Positions 8,832 through 18,500 of a stretch of DNA of 23,551 nt are shown one piece after another. The position numbers and the translations under genes were made by a program. The notes beneath the pieces are model-generated. The model was given only the letters and a program-made list of their open reading frames with translations. It made no database searches and was not told the origin of the DNA. The stretch lies in contig BBXU01001936.1 of the NCBI GenBank assembly GCA_001598975.1, positions 1-23,551 of the forward strand, read 5' to 3'. Position 1 is the stretch's first letter, and each line of letters begins with the position of its first letter. Source of the DNA: Parachlorella kessleri. Lineage: Eukaryota > Chlorophyta > Trebouxiophyceae > Chlorellales > Chlorellaceae.

Positions 8832-11800
8832 TCACACAAGGGGTGATGCTTCGGGCAGTGGTGCAGGTCTGGTAGGGGCTGCCCCACCGTCGCTGCTGTT
8901 CGAGTCCTTGGGGCTGCTGAGGCCAGAGTCCTCTACGTCAACACCAGTCTTGTTGGTGGCCGACTGGTTTCCCGTCTCCAAGTCCTCCTCGTCACCCAGC
9001 TCCTTCCCCAGCTTGCCTGCGAGCACACAAGGGCCAGACACTTGGCGGGCCGCCAGAGCATGCCCTGCACCCAATCCCAGCTGTTTTGAGCATCGGCAAC
9101 CAATGCCGCCCATCGTGACTCAACAAGCTCGCCAGGCAGCTGCATGGGCTACCTAGCCAGTCAGGTGGCCGTGGACATGGCCCTCGTCGTCAGCAGGCTG
9201 TTCAGGATGCTGAGGCCCAGGCAGACATGATAGGCAAGTGCACAGGTTGCAGAAGGGCAAGCAGCCTTGAGTGTCAGGTTGCGAGTTCCATGCTGAAGCC
9301 CCATGGAAGCCGCCAGCAGGCCCCGTCCAGCGGGCAGCGATGCCCCACCTGAGCTGACTGATTTCAGCTTCATGGATTTCAGCTCCGCCAGCTCAGCCTT
9401 CCTGCGGTCGGTGAGGTTGCCGGTCCACCACTTGAAGACCAGCAGCATGACGACGATGAACCAGTACAGGCAGTAGTACAGCAGCTGCAGGTTGGTTGGC
9501 TGGTCTGCACCGTGGGAAAAAAGAAGCCAGGTGAACGATTTGGGGTTGCAGGGGCAGTACCCAACAGTTGAGTGACGGACATATGTCCGGTGCAGGCACC
9601 ACAAAACCACCAGCGGGAAGCCTTTGACAGTCGCCTGACGGGCCACCTAGAACACATGACTTCCCTCCGAAGTCACACAGTACCGCCAGCTTCGCAAGCA
9701 CAGCCACAGTCAGAACCGCACGTACACAGCCCCAGCTCCCAGCCTGTCAGCTGCCCTTCCAATCCCCCGGCCCCGCCCCTTGCTCTACCTGTGTAGCCAA
9801 ACAGGGCCTTGATGATCTCCCAGAACTTGTTGTCAGTGGAGCTGCAGCAGCCGGAGGTGTCCCAGATGATCTCATTGCACCAGGGGCGGTCCTCGTAGGG
9901 GTACAGCGGCCCAAAAATGCCCGCCGCCTGGAAGTAGCCGGTACCCGTCACCACCAAGCCTGCAAGCACCATAGAAGAGGATATGGGTGGCAGGGGGGAA
10001 AGGGACACTTTGGGTTGGCGGGGTGGGGGGGGGTGAGCAGGCTTGGCGGCTGGACAGCTTTGCGTAGGCCAGAGCCTATAGCTTGCCAGGCGTAGGCTTG
10101 ATGGCGGCAAGATGCCGGCGAATATAAATAAGCCGGGGCAAGGTACCGCTGCAGTCAATGGCTGGCTGGCAGGCTGGTATAGTGGGCCCACCTGCTGCGA
10201 TGAGCAGCAGCAGGCCGCAGGAGAGGTAGAAGAACCACTTGAGGCTCTTGATAGGCTTGCCCCTGCAGGCAGGCCAATGCACAGTCGGACCACTGGGGCC
10301 TGCGGCCTGGCGGCTGCAATTTCTTCCGTAACCTGGCAGGGACGGCTTACAACTACTTGCCCGCATAAGGTGCACAGACCGCATATGCTCTCGCGCGGCA
10401 TTTCATGGAGGCACGGCGCCCAGGTGGAGGTCAAGCATGCTCACAGCCCCTGCATTGGCCCCACCGCTGGCTCTTCTGTGCAGTTACATCCTCCCTCCTC
10501 CCACCCCACAGAACCCAGCACCACCCATAACCGCATCCCTACGAGTTGCACATGCCGCGCGGGGTCTGACTCACGAGTAGAAGATGATGACGCCAACAAG
10601 GATTCCCAGGATGAGTCCCACAATGCCGGGGATGATGAGCGACTTGACGCCCTCCCCCTGGGACACGCCCGTCAGGAAGAGCACCGCCTCCACTCCCTCA
10701 CGCAGCGTGGCAGAGCCGGCCAGCAGCATCATGGTCCACTTGTGGGACCGGTTGGTCTTGAAGGCCTGCAAGGAGCAGCAGAGGAGCAACAGCCCATGCG
10801 GGGTTGTAGGGTGTAGCAAGAGGGGCAGGGCCGCAAGCCAAGGCAGCAAGGTGAGAGAGAGAGAGGGGGGCCCCGGATGCGAGGCGGGTGCACCTCTACC
10901 ACCCACCGGAGCTAGCACCAGCCGCTCCCCCAATCAGCTGTAGCAGGCAGTCGCTGCTGGATTGAGAAGTGCCGAACAGTGAGTACCTCGCTACTGGCAG
11001 TGCGAGTCGACACTTGGGGGCGGGCATGCGTACCTCCCTCTGTGCAGACTCCAACTTGTGGCGCCACTTGCGCTCCAGGTTGTAGAACTTGAGCATGGCG
11101 AAGGCGACGATAGTGATCATCAAGCAGGCTATCCAACTGATAACCTGCAGGACAGGAGGGGCCAGGTGCCCAGGGTGGACAGAGGAGACAGCATTGACAG
11201 GTCTGTGCAGTGGGCTACAGCCGGGATGGGTGTCTACCAATCTGACAAGCTCTCCGAGGCTATATGTGAGCATTCACACCAACTAGCCAGCAGAGTTCTT
11301 AGGTGATGCTTGCTGGATACTGGCAATGACAGCAACAGCTCTGTGCAGCAGCAGGTAGCTTGGAACCAAGGGTTTGGTCACACCATTTAACAGTGTGCAG
11401 CTGGCAGGAAAAAAAGCCCACCTATAAAGCCTGCCTGCTGGCACAATTGTTCATGCCGGGCAGCACTCACCCCCTTGAATATGAGCTCTCCATCGCCGCT
11501 GAAGATCTTGTTGTTGGCCACGTAGAAGATGACGCAAAATACAACACCTATAATGATGGCGATGAGAAGCCCTACCCCCGCTCCTATCCAGACTGCAGCA
11601 TTCAAGCATGACAGCACCCCCCAGTAAGGAGCATGACATTCCCTTTGCAGCCACGCAACTACCGCGGTGCTATAGAATCCCAACAAAACATATGCGCTGC
11701 TGTGCATGTGACTTTACGTGGCCTAGGTGACCCACCCAACCCTTTGCATGGGTTACGCGCGGCCCCTGCCAATGCAGCGAGGAGAAGAGCACGCTGCAAC

Positions 11801-12309
11801 CATGCTGCGAACGACTTGTCGCACGCACCATATCTCTTGAGGTGCCGCATGTTCAGCTTGTTCAGCAGCTGCAGCATGACTGCCACAATGACCGCGGCCT
11901 CGAGGGCCTCACGGAACATGATGAACCTGCAGTGACGCCAGTACAACACATGTCACCCAGGCTGAGGCTGTGCACCCCAGGCATGTGACATGCCTGCTGC
12001 ATGGAGGCGGCCTTGCAGGGCTGGCAGGGCAAGCGCACACGTGGCTGTAGCCTCGCCAAACCCGCATGGAAGGGGACCGAGTGCACATGCGCTGCATGCA
12101 TGGCACCTTCTCAGTGAGGCAAGCCCATAAACAGAGACTTGCGAATCCGGGTGGTGGGTAGGGAGGGGCCTGGCGGCTATGGACCCCCCAACCCCCCCAT
12201 CCGAGTCTCTATGGTGCTCCAAGGCAGGCTCCCACACCAATGCCCAAGGGCAAGTTGCCGATCACACACTGCACACTCACAGTGCCGCTGGCTCGAACAA
12301 GTTCGTCAT
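8832..12309 (-). CDS. FTR1: FTR1-type high-affinity iron permease
   Basis: Nine minus-strand exons: 12309-12281, 11926-11829, 11592-11471, 11144-11034, 10765-10575, 10262-10192, 9959-9789, 9504-9349, 9016-8832. All phases agree, about 377 aa. FTR1 moves ferric iron across the plasma membrane and usually works with a multicopper ferroxidase; none is in this window. The protein starts MTNLFEPAALFIMF and enters the first iron-binding motif REALE (residues 15-19). The second motif, REGVE (142-146), sits in exon 5 before VLFLTGVSQGEG. Around them are about seven hydrophobic segments, including LIAIIIGVVFCVIFYV, WIACLMITIVAFAML, SLIIPGIVGLILGILVGVII and LYYCLYWFIVVMLLVFKW. A short extracytosolic loop has DTSGCCSSTDNKFWE. 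The tail is acidic, Ser/Thr-rich and soluble, ending PLPEASPLV. Reading through the last donor (9348) would instead give a longer hydrophobic tail that stops at 9161; the spliced form looks better. The start exon is short but fits frame and family. Confidence 0.92.
11927..12280 (-). other. Intron 1 of the iron permease gene
   Basis: A 354-nt intron with GTGAGT donor and CACTGCAG acceptor. It separates the nine-codon first exon from the exon with the REALE motif. Open frames in it on both strands show no family resemblance. Confidence 0.75.
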
Positions 12310-12967
12310 GGTGCCTGCTTCTGTGCAGCCCCAAGTCAACGAGGAGTGGTGACTTAGCGAGCCACGGCCGTCAATGCACCAGGTCCCTGGCTAGTTGCCA
12401 CACTACTAGGGAGAGCGCTGCAGAAAAGAGACAGGAGTGGCGAGTGTTGCGTCTCACAGGGTTGGGTTCGCTTGCATGCAAAGCCGTCCATAGCGCAGCC
12501 GGTTCCCTAGCTGATGGTGCAGCTTTAGAGACCCGTGCTCAAACCCGGTCATGCGGACGACAGTGAAGCCGCTCTTGGAGGCCTCTGATGCAGACTTGCA
12601 GTTGCATTAGACAAGTGGCCGGGACGGCCAGCAGCCGACCGCACCTTTTGGCAGGAATGCCAGCCCGGTCGCAAAGTCGCCAACCTCGTAGCGGCGCCCA
12701 CTCAAGCTACTCCACGCCCAGATCAACCTCACTCCTTTGATCCTCCCAGATCAATCCACTCGCACCCCATCTGCGGGTGGCACACGCCCCGCACACATCG
12801 TGCCAGGCGCGCGCAGTAGCTAGCTTTTAGCGGGAGAGCGCGTGCCGAGCGTCCTCCTAGCTTCATGTTCATTTCCATAGATCTCTGTGTCAAGTCCTGA
12901 TCAGGAACTTGGCGTTGATCCTAACATCTACATGCTGTAGTTTGCGTTTTCGCTGTAGTCACAAACA
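12310..12967. promoter_or_regulatory. Shared divergent promoter region: iron permease (-) and Fe-S ferredoxin-like gene (+)
   Basis: There are 658 bp between the two start codons. No second gene is supported here. A 10-bp perfect palindrome CCTGATCAGG at 12896-12905, extended by AAGT/ACTT arms with one extra base, lies about 60 bp before the ATG at 12968. The sequence has no obvious TATA box. Iron-response elements cannot be assigned by eye. Confidence 0.5.
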
Positions 12968-14183
12968 ATGTCAACGCACATGACACGGTCTATGTCTTTG
13001 GGGCATCGACAGCAAGCTCCCTGCAGCCTTTTTGCACCGAAGCCCTTGCCGCTGCGGGCGAGCAGGTGCCGTCAGGCACCAGCTTCCCGACGCGGCTGGG
13101 TTGACGATGCCGCCTTTTATTACTATTCGGGGCCCCAGGCCAGCAGCAGTAAGCCTGGCAAGGCTTACAAGCAGCAGAAAGCCAGCAAACACCGTGGTCG
13201 GGTCAAGTCGCTGGTGGCTGAGGTTCAGAGCTTGGTGGCCCGTTTGGACCAGGGGTTGGTGGACCCCATGGCTCAGCCAGTCAACACAGGTGCGCAGCTG
13301 CCAGTGGCGTGACATGTGGTATATATGGGCTGTGCTGGGGCTTCGTTTGTATTTGTATTGCATTTCACGGTTGCAGCCCATGTAGTGTCGGAAAGTGCGT
13401 AGCCAGTGGTGCCACACTAGCCAAAAGAGTCGCTGCTAGCAGGGTCCTGGCACCCACGTCTGGCTCTTCACTGCAGGCCTCTCCCGCTCGTACTCTTCGT
13501 CGAGTACAACCAGCACAACCACCACCAGCACCAGCAGCAGCAGCAGCAGCAGCTCCTCAGAGAGCGATAGTGATGGCGAGCGGCAGCAGCGGCGGCTGCC
13601 AGCTGAGGCTGCGGCCACCTTGGACACCTCGTTTTTTGACCGCCAGCAGCAGCAGCTCTTGGAGCGTATCTACGCTGGCTCCCTTGCAGAACCCTCGAGT
13701 GGCAACCTTGCCACCCCTGATGTCGCTGGGGCCGCTGCTCCAGCCGCATGTGGTACCTCCTCAGGCCCCGCGCCGAACGTGCTGGCTGCCCAGCCCTGCA
13801 CGGCCAGCAACGTTATCAGCCGCAGCAGCCCTGGGATTGTGGAGCGGCCGCCCCGCGGCAGCAGCAGCGTGAGCGTTGGCCGGCCGGCAGCGGTGCCAGC
13901 TGGTCGGGTGGAGGTGTGCATGGGCAAGGCCTGCGCCCGGAAAGGCGCGGCCGCACTGCTGGCAGACTTCCAGGCAGCGGCAGCGGTGCCCGGCGCGGCA
14001 GGGGTTCACCTGCAAGTGGTGCCGTGTGGCAAGTGCATGGGCAAGTGCAAGCTGGCACCCAATGTGAAGGTTGCCACCACTGGCGGCCGCAGCGTGCTGC
14101 ATAGCGGGGTCACTGCCGCCAGTGCAAGGGCCATCCTGCAGAGCGATTTTGTTGCGGAGGCTGACTTGTTTGATTTTGTGTAA
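12968..14183 (+). CDS. Plastid-targeted-like protein with C-terminal thioredoxin-like [2Fe-2S] ferredoxin domain
   Basis: Exons 12968-13289 and 13477-14183, intron 13290-13476 (GTGCGC donor, CTTCACTGCAG acceptor), phase 1 to 1, about 342 aa. The N-terminus is Ser/Ala/Arg-rich with few acids, like a chloroplast transit peptide, followed by GWVDDAAFYYYSG. A basic helix (KAYKQQKASKHRGRVKSLVA) leads into a Ser/Thr-rich low-complexity linker encoded by (AGC)n, then a helical FFDRQQQQLLERIYAGSL. The C-terminal domain starts near residue 252: VEVCMGKACARKG, then VVPCGKCMGKCKLAPNVKV. Cys255, Cys260, Cys294 and Cys298 make the C-x4-C and C-x3-C pairs that hold the [2Fe-2S] cluster in thioredoxin-like ferredoxins and NuoE-type subunits. 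Cys291 is extra. The role is probably electron transfer or Fe-S handling in the plastid; the partner is unknown. The linker is unusually long for the family. Confidence 0.82.
13524..13554 (+). repeat. Ser-coding AGC/ACC microsatellite in the exon
   Basis: A run of AGC codons preceded by ACC/AGC triplets encodes a Thr/Ser-rich then poly-Ser tract in the linker of the ferredoxin-like protein. Such tracts often vary in length between strains. Confidence 0.7.
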
Positions 14184-15503
14184 TAGTTTGATTGCCTGGC
14201 ACTCTAGGAAGGCGATCAGAGGGATGCCCGGGCGGCCGGCTGTCAGCACTCAGCAGCATGGGTGTGGCTTGGCATGTCAAGCCTTCCTATGTTGCTGCTC
14301 TTTTGGAACGCAGTAGACACAGTGACGATTTGTATTGTAGGCAGGGTTTGTCCTGTGTGCATAGGGGTGTAGATAGCAGCCCCGTAGGCAGGGTCTTGGG
14401 TCAGGTAGAGACACTGGCTCTATCCAATGTGCTTGCGTTGCATCCTCGCCCTTGGCTTGCACGTGCAGATCGTGAAATGAACCTTCTGTCTTACTTTACG
14501 TAATGATTTCGTGAGCCCTCCAGCCTCGCAACCTTTAATATCGCGTGATGCCAGTTTTCCCTCGGGTTTGCCTGTAGCACTTGTACCTCTTCCTGCTCTA
14601 TGTGGCCTACTTACCTGCTATGATGTTCAATGCTGCTCGATAGAGATGGAGCCTGCATGAGTTGGCGTCTTTGACTCCCGGGCTTGTGAAGTCAGGCTTT
14701 GCTTGCGTGTAGCCCAATAACGTCTACTGCCGGCTGGTGAGGCTGACAAGATGTGTTTGCCGTGGACATGTTACTGTTGAATCATTAGCGCTTTGATTAT
14801 TAGTTTGATACTGGAGAGCAATTGCAACCCTCCGTATGCCCTTATTGCATCGACCATGGGTCGATCGGGTTGGGTAGATAAAAACCCAAAATCCAAAGAT
14901 CCATGCTGCAAGCAGAGGTCAACACACCCAGCAATCGTGCGATCAAGAATGTGGACCAATAATGAACCTCGGGATGTGGCAAACATCAACACACCGTTCA
15001 AGAAATGTCTAGCTAGCACTGGGTACCCTCAGTCCACAGTACATACACCGCAACCTGCCAGCATTCCAACCACATTGTTGGTTTGCGCTGCGCTGCCTGT
15101 CAGTCAAGACGGTAATGTCAGCATCGTAGTGTGCCACAATACCCACAAGGCACGCTGAGCCAGCTCGTGCCATCCAGCCGCTCAGCCACAACCATAATGT
15201 GGCACTAGTCTCCCAGTGGCTTTAGTTTATTCTGGGGAGAGAACTACTGTGTCAACACTCAGGCAAAACTCGCAAGCATTCTGCAAACAGCCCTGTCCGA
15301 ACACTTCGACTCTCACTCTCGGTTCGCACGACCTCCCACCTTTTCTTATAATGAGGGCATGAGGGTCATCCCGTTGCGCCAAACCCCAGTCAACGACAAC
15401 GGCTGGTAACCTCAATCCAACCCACATGGCTGTTAGACTAGTGAAAGGCTACACGTCAAGCTCGGTACCTTGCTGGTGCCCTGGCCCCGTACTAGTCCAC
15501 CCA
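14184..15503. other. Tail-to-tail intergenic spacer
   Basis: About 1.3 kb between the ferredoxin-like stop and the kelch gene stop, more AT-rich than its surroundings. Two small inverted repeats lie close together: ATCGACC/GGTCGAT at 14849-14865 and TTGGGT/ACCCAA at 14870-14889. Open frames up to 121 codons occur on both strands but lack family motifs, splice context or transit signals. No TGTAA on the expected strand was clear for either gene, apart from one overlapping the ferredoxin stop at 14179-14183. Confidence 0.45.
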
Positions 15504-18500
15504 TCAGTCTGGCACCAAGCTGTAGGTTGAGCCTCCAGCCGCCGCCAGCGCAGCCAGTGCTGTGTTGGCTGCCCGCAGGTGCAGCTCAAAGGCCGCCTTG
15601 TCCCTCCCCAGAACATCCCGCACCTTGGCGCACTCGCTGCGCAGGCGAGCAGCCTCCTGCTGCGATTGCTGTGCCTCCGCCTCGCCACGCTGTGCACGCT
15701 GCTCCTGCTGGGTGAGCTGTGCCTGCATGCAATGGCCAGCCGCCACGACACAGTCTGTCAGCACGGCACAGCCTGTCAGCTCGGCACAGCCTGTCAGCTC
15801 AGCATTGCACGGATGGCAGCCTTGCATTTGGAATGTGGGGAGAGCACCAACGTGCACGCCTCTAACCGTCCAGCATGGTCAGTCAGTGACATTCACGCTG
15901 CTCCCTCCCTGCTTGTCCATGGTGCCGTGCATCGGCACCCTGCAGACAACCATGTTTTGGTCCCCTACGACACAGTACTACCGCGGAATGACTTGCCTGC
16001 AGGCGGTCCATGGCTGCCTGTGCCGCCTGCAGCGCCTCCTTGAGGCTGGCCAGCTGGGCCTTGGCACCCTCAGCATCCCTCCGGGCACCTTCACAAGCAG
16101 TGCTCGCAGCCTGCAAAGCGAGCCGGCCAGCATGCAAGCCAATGGCACAGGAAGTTGTGCAACAAGTTCGGCTGGACACTGATCAGAAATGCTGCCTTTG
16201 TTCCAACTGAATGACATAAGGCAGGAGTGCCCCCCCCCCTCCCGCCCCCTGCTGTGGCCAGCCTGCCAGCCCTGCGCACCCATCTGGGGAGCCCCGCCCA
16301 TCCCGGCTTCAGCGCAAGGCCCACACCGGGCCGCATGGCAGGCACCCAAACAGCTCCTCACCGCCAGCTTGGCCAGCAACTGCTCGCGGTCCTCTGCCGC
16401 CTGCCGTCGCGCGGCCGCCAGTGCCTGGGCGTCCTCGTCCCGCTGCGCTTGCAGCCGCTCGATGCTCCGCATGGCATTGGCGTACTGGTCCTGCAGCACG
16501 CCCACCTGTTGAGTCGGTGGCTGGATGTGGTGGTGGCACGCTGTGCTGCCGCGCTGACCATACAGCGTTTCATGCACCGCCTCCGCTCCTCCAATGGTCA
16601 GTGACCCATCGTAGACCAACACGGTGAGGGTAACAAGCAAGATTTCACAGCATAACCAAGGGGCTGGGGGGTGACGCTCCCGGCCTTCTTGCTCCCCTGT
16701 CGCACCGTCTAGCGACTGGTAACACCGTGAGCAGCAGGCACCCTTGCAGGCCAATGCAGCCTCCTCATGATCATGCCCCAGGGCGCGTGACCCCTTGCTT
16801 GCTTGCTTGCTTGCTTACGCTGAACTTCTTCTGCTCATTTATCGCGACTTCCACATCCAGAGACAGCCGCTCCACCTGCCGCTGCTTGCTGGTGTACGTC
16901 GACTCCCACTCCGCACGCTCTCTGCACCGCAAGCGTGCACACGCCAGGGCAAAACAATCAAAAGTGCCCCATGCACAGCAGTGGTGCACCCTAGGCAAAC
17001 TTCCGGCTCGTGAGTTCAGAAATATAGTGCATGGCATGATCTATGCACCACACAAACCCTCCTGGCGCTCGTGCCTCTCGCACCTGCGCGCCTGGGCCCT
17101 TTGGGCCTCCAGCTCAGCCTCCAGCCGGCTCAGCGCAGCGTCCTTCTCGCGCGCCGCAGCTGCCAGCGCGTCCCTCTCCCGACCAAATATCACCGCCTGT
17201 TCGCTGAGCGCCTGCACGGGCCAGGGGCCAGCACACAGTCAGTCCTCAGACTACCAGCCGTCCTCGGCTTATGACAGGGTCGCCTTGCATTCTAGCTGAC
17301 GACCTCGCAAAGCCCACCTGCTCAGCTCCACGACCACAGGTTGCCTGCACCTTGATTTAGGCACCCTTCACTCAGCAAGACCATGCATCCAAAGGGAAAC
17401 GACGATAGACTGCCATACACTTCCTCCCTCTCCCCGTAGGCGCTCTCCTTCTTTGACTGTCACTTCACCCCAACAGTACCTCCTCCGCTTCCCGCTTGCG
17501 CCTTGCCAGCGCCTCCCTGCCGCGCTCCCGCTCCTCCTCCAGCGCCCTTTCCAGAGAGCCAGCGGCCCGCTCCGCCTCCTGCCGCCGCTCCTCACTCGCA
17601 CGCCGCTCCTCACAGCGCCGGTCCAGCTGCAGACAGTGCTTGAGTACTGCTCAGCTCTGTCAGAATTGGGTTTTTAATGCGGCCACTCTTTCAAAAGGAA
17701 GGGCATGGCGCCAGGGTCACAAACCCATTCACTTGCATGCCTAACACAGTGTGGTTGTCAGCTGATGGAGCTGCCATGGAAGGCTAGCTGTGGAGGCGGG
17801 TCTTAGCGCAAGCCGCAATTTGCCTGTGGGATCTACAGTCCCTCATCCTGGGTGCAACCTTGTGCACAAGTTATGCCTACGAGGCACAAATAACAGTATA
17901 AGGAGCAGTTGCAAGCCACAGTGCGACGTAAGGACCCCTGCGACATGAGGGAGGCAAACAGCCCTACACCTCACCCCTCACCTCCCGCGCCTTGAGCTCC
18001 AGCTCGGCCCTGAGGCCAGCATTGGCCGCCTGCAGCGCTGCAAGCTCCTCCCCCTGCCGCCCCGCCATGGCGGCCCTCAGAGTGCCAACCTCTGCGGCCA
18101 GGGCAGCAGCGGCGGTGGCTGCACACACAGCAGGGTTCCCCTGGGGGTGCCCTACCGGTGCCAGCGGCTCAGGCGGTACCGCAGTCGCCGGGGGTGGAAC
18201 GGGCAGAGGGAGCACAGGTGCTGTCGCCGCCGCTGTGACCGCCACTGCAGCTGCTGCAGGTGTCGCTGCCGTGGGCCCGTTGTTGGGCATGAGGGGGGCT
18301 GCCTTGGCAGGTGAGCGACTGCCTAGCAGCAAGGAGGTGCCTGCGTGCCATGGCCAGGTGCAACAGGAAATCAGGAAGTAATTGTGCTGGCATGCTGCGG
18401 GGGTCAAAGACATGGCCGCGAACACTTTTGGACTGTGCTTACGTGTGAGTGCTGCACAGGAAGTCATTATGCCCTTGACAGCAGGCGTGTACATTACTCA

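Noticed and set aside
12478..12560. tRNA-like stretch with a TCAAACCC motif
   Set aside because: No matching acceptor stem, and the would-be T-arm does not pair; the B box fits poorly on either strand.
12896..12905. CCTGATCAGG palindrome as a defined operator
   Set aside because: A single 10-bp palindrome is not enough to name a factor; kept only as a note in the promoter region.
14849..14889. Two small inverted repeats as a structured RNA
   Set aside because: Stems of 6-7 bp are expected by chance; no conserved loop or gene context.
14771..15158. Overlapping open frames on both strands in the spacer
   Set aside because: No splice sites, motifs or poly(A) context, and composition is unlike the genes here.
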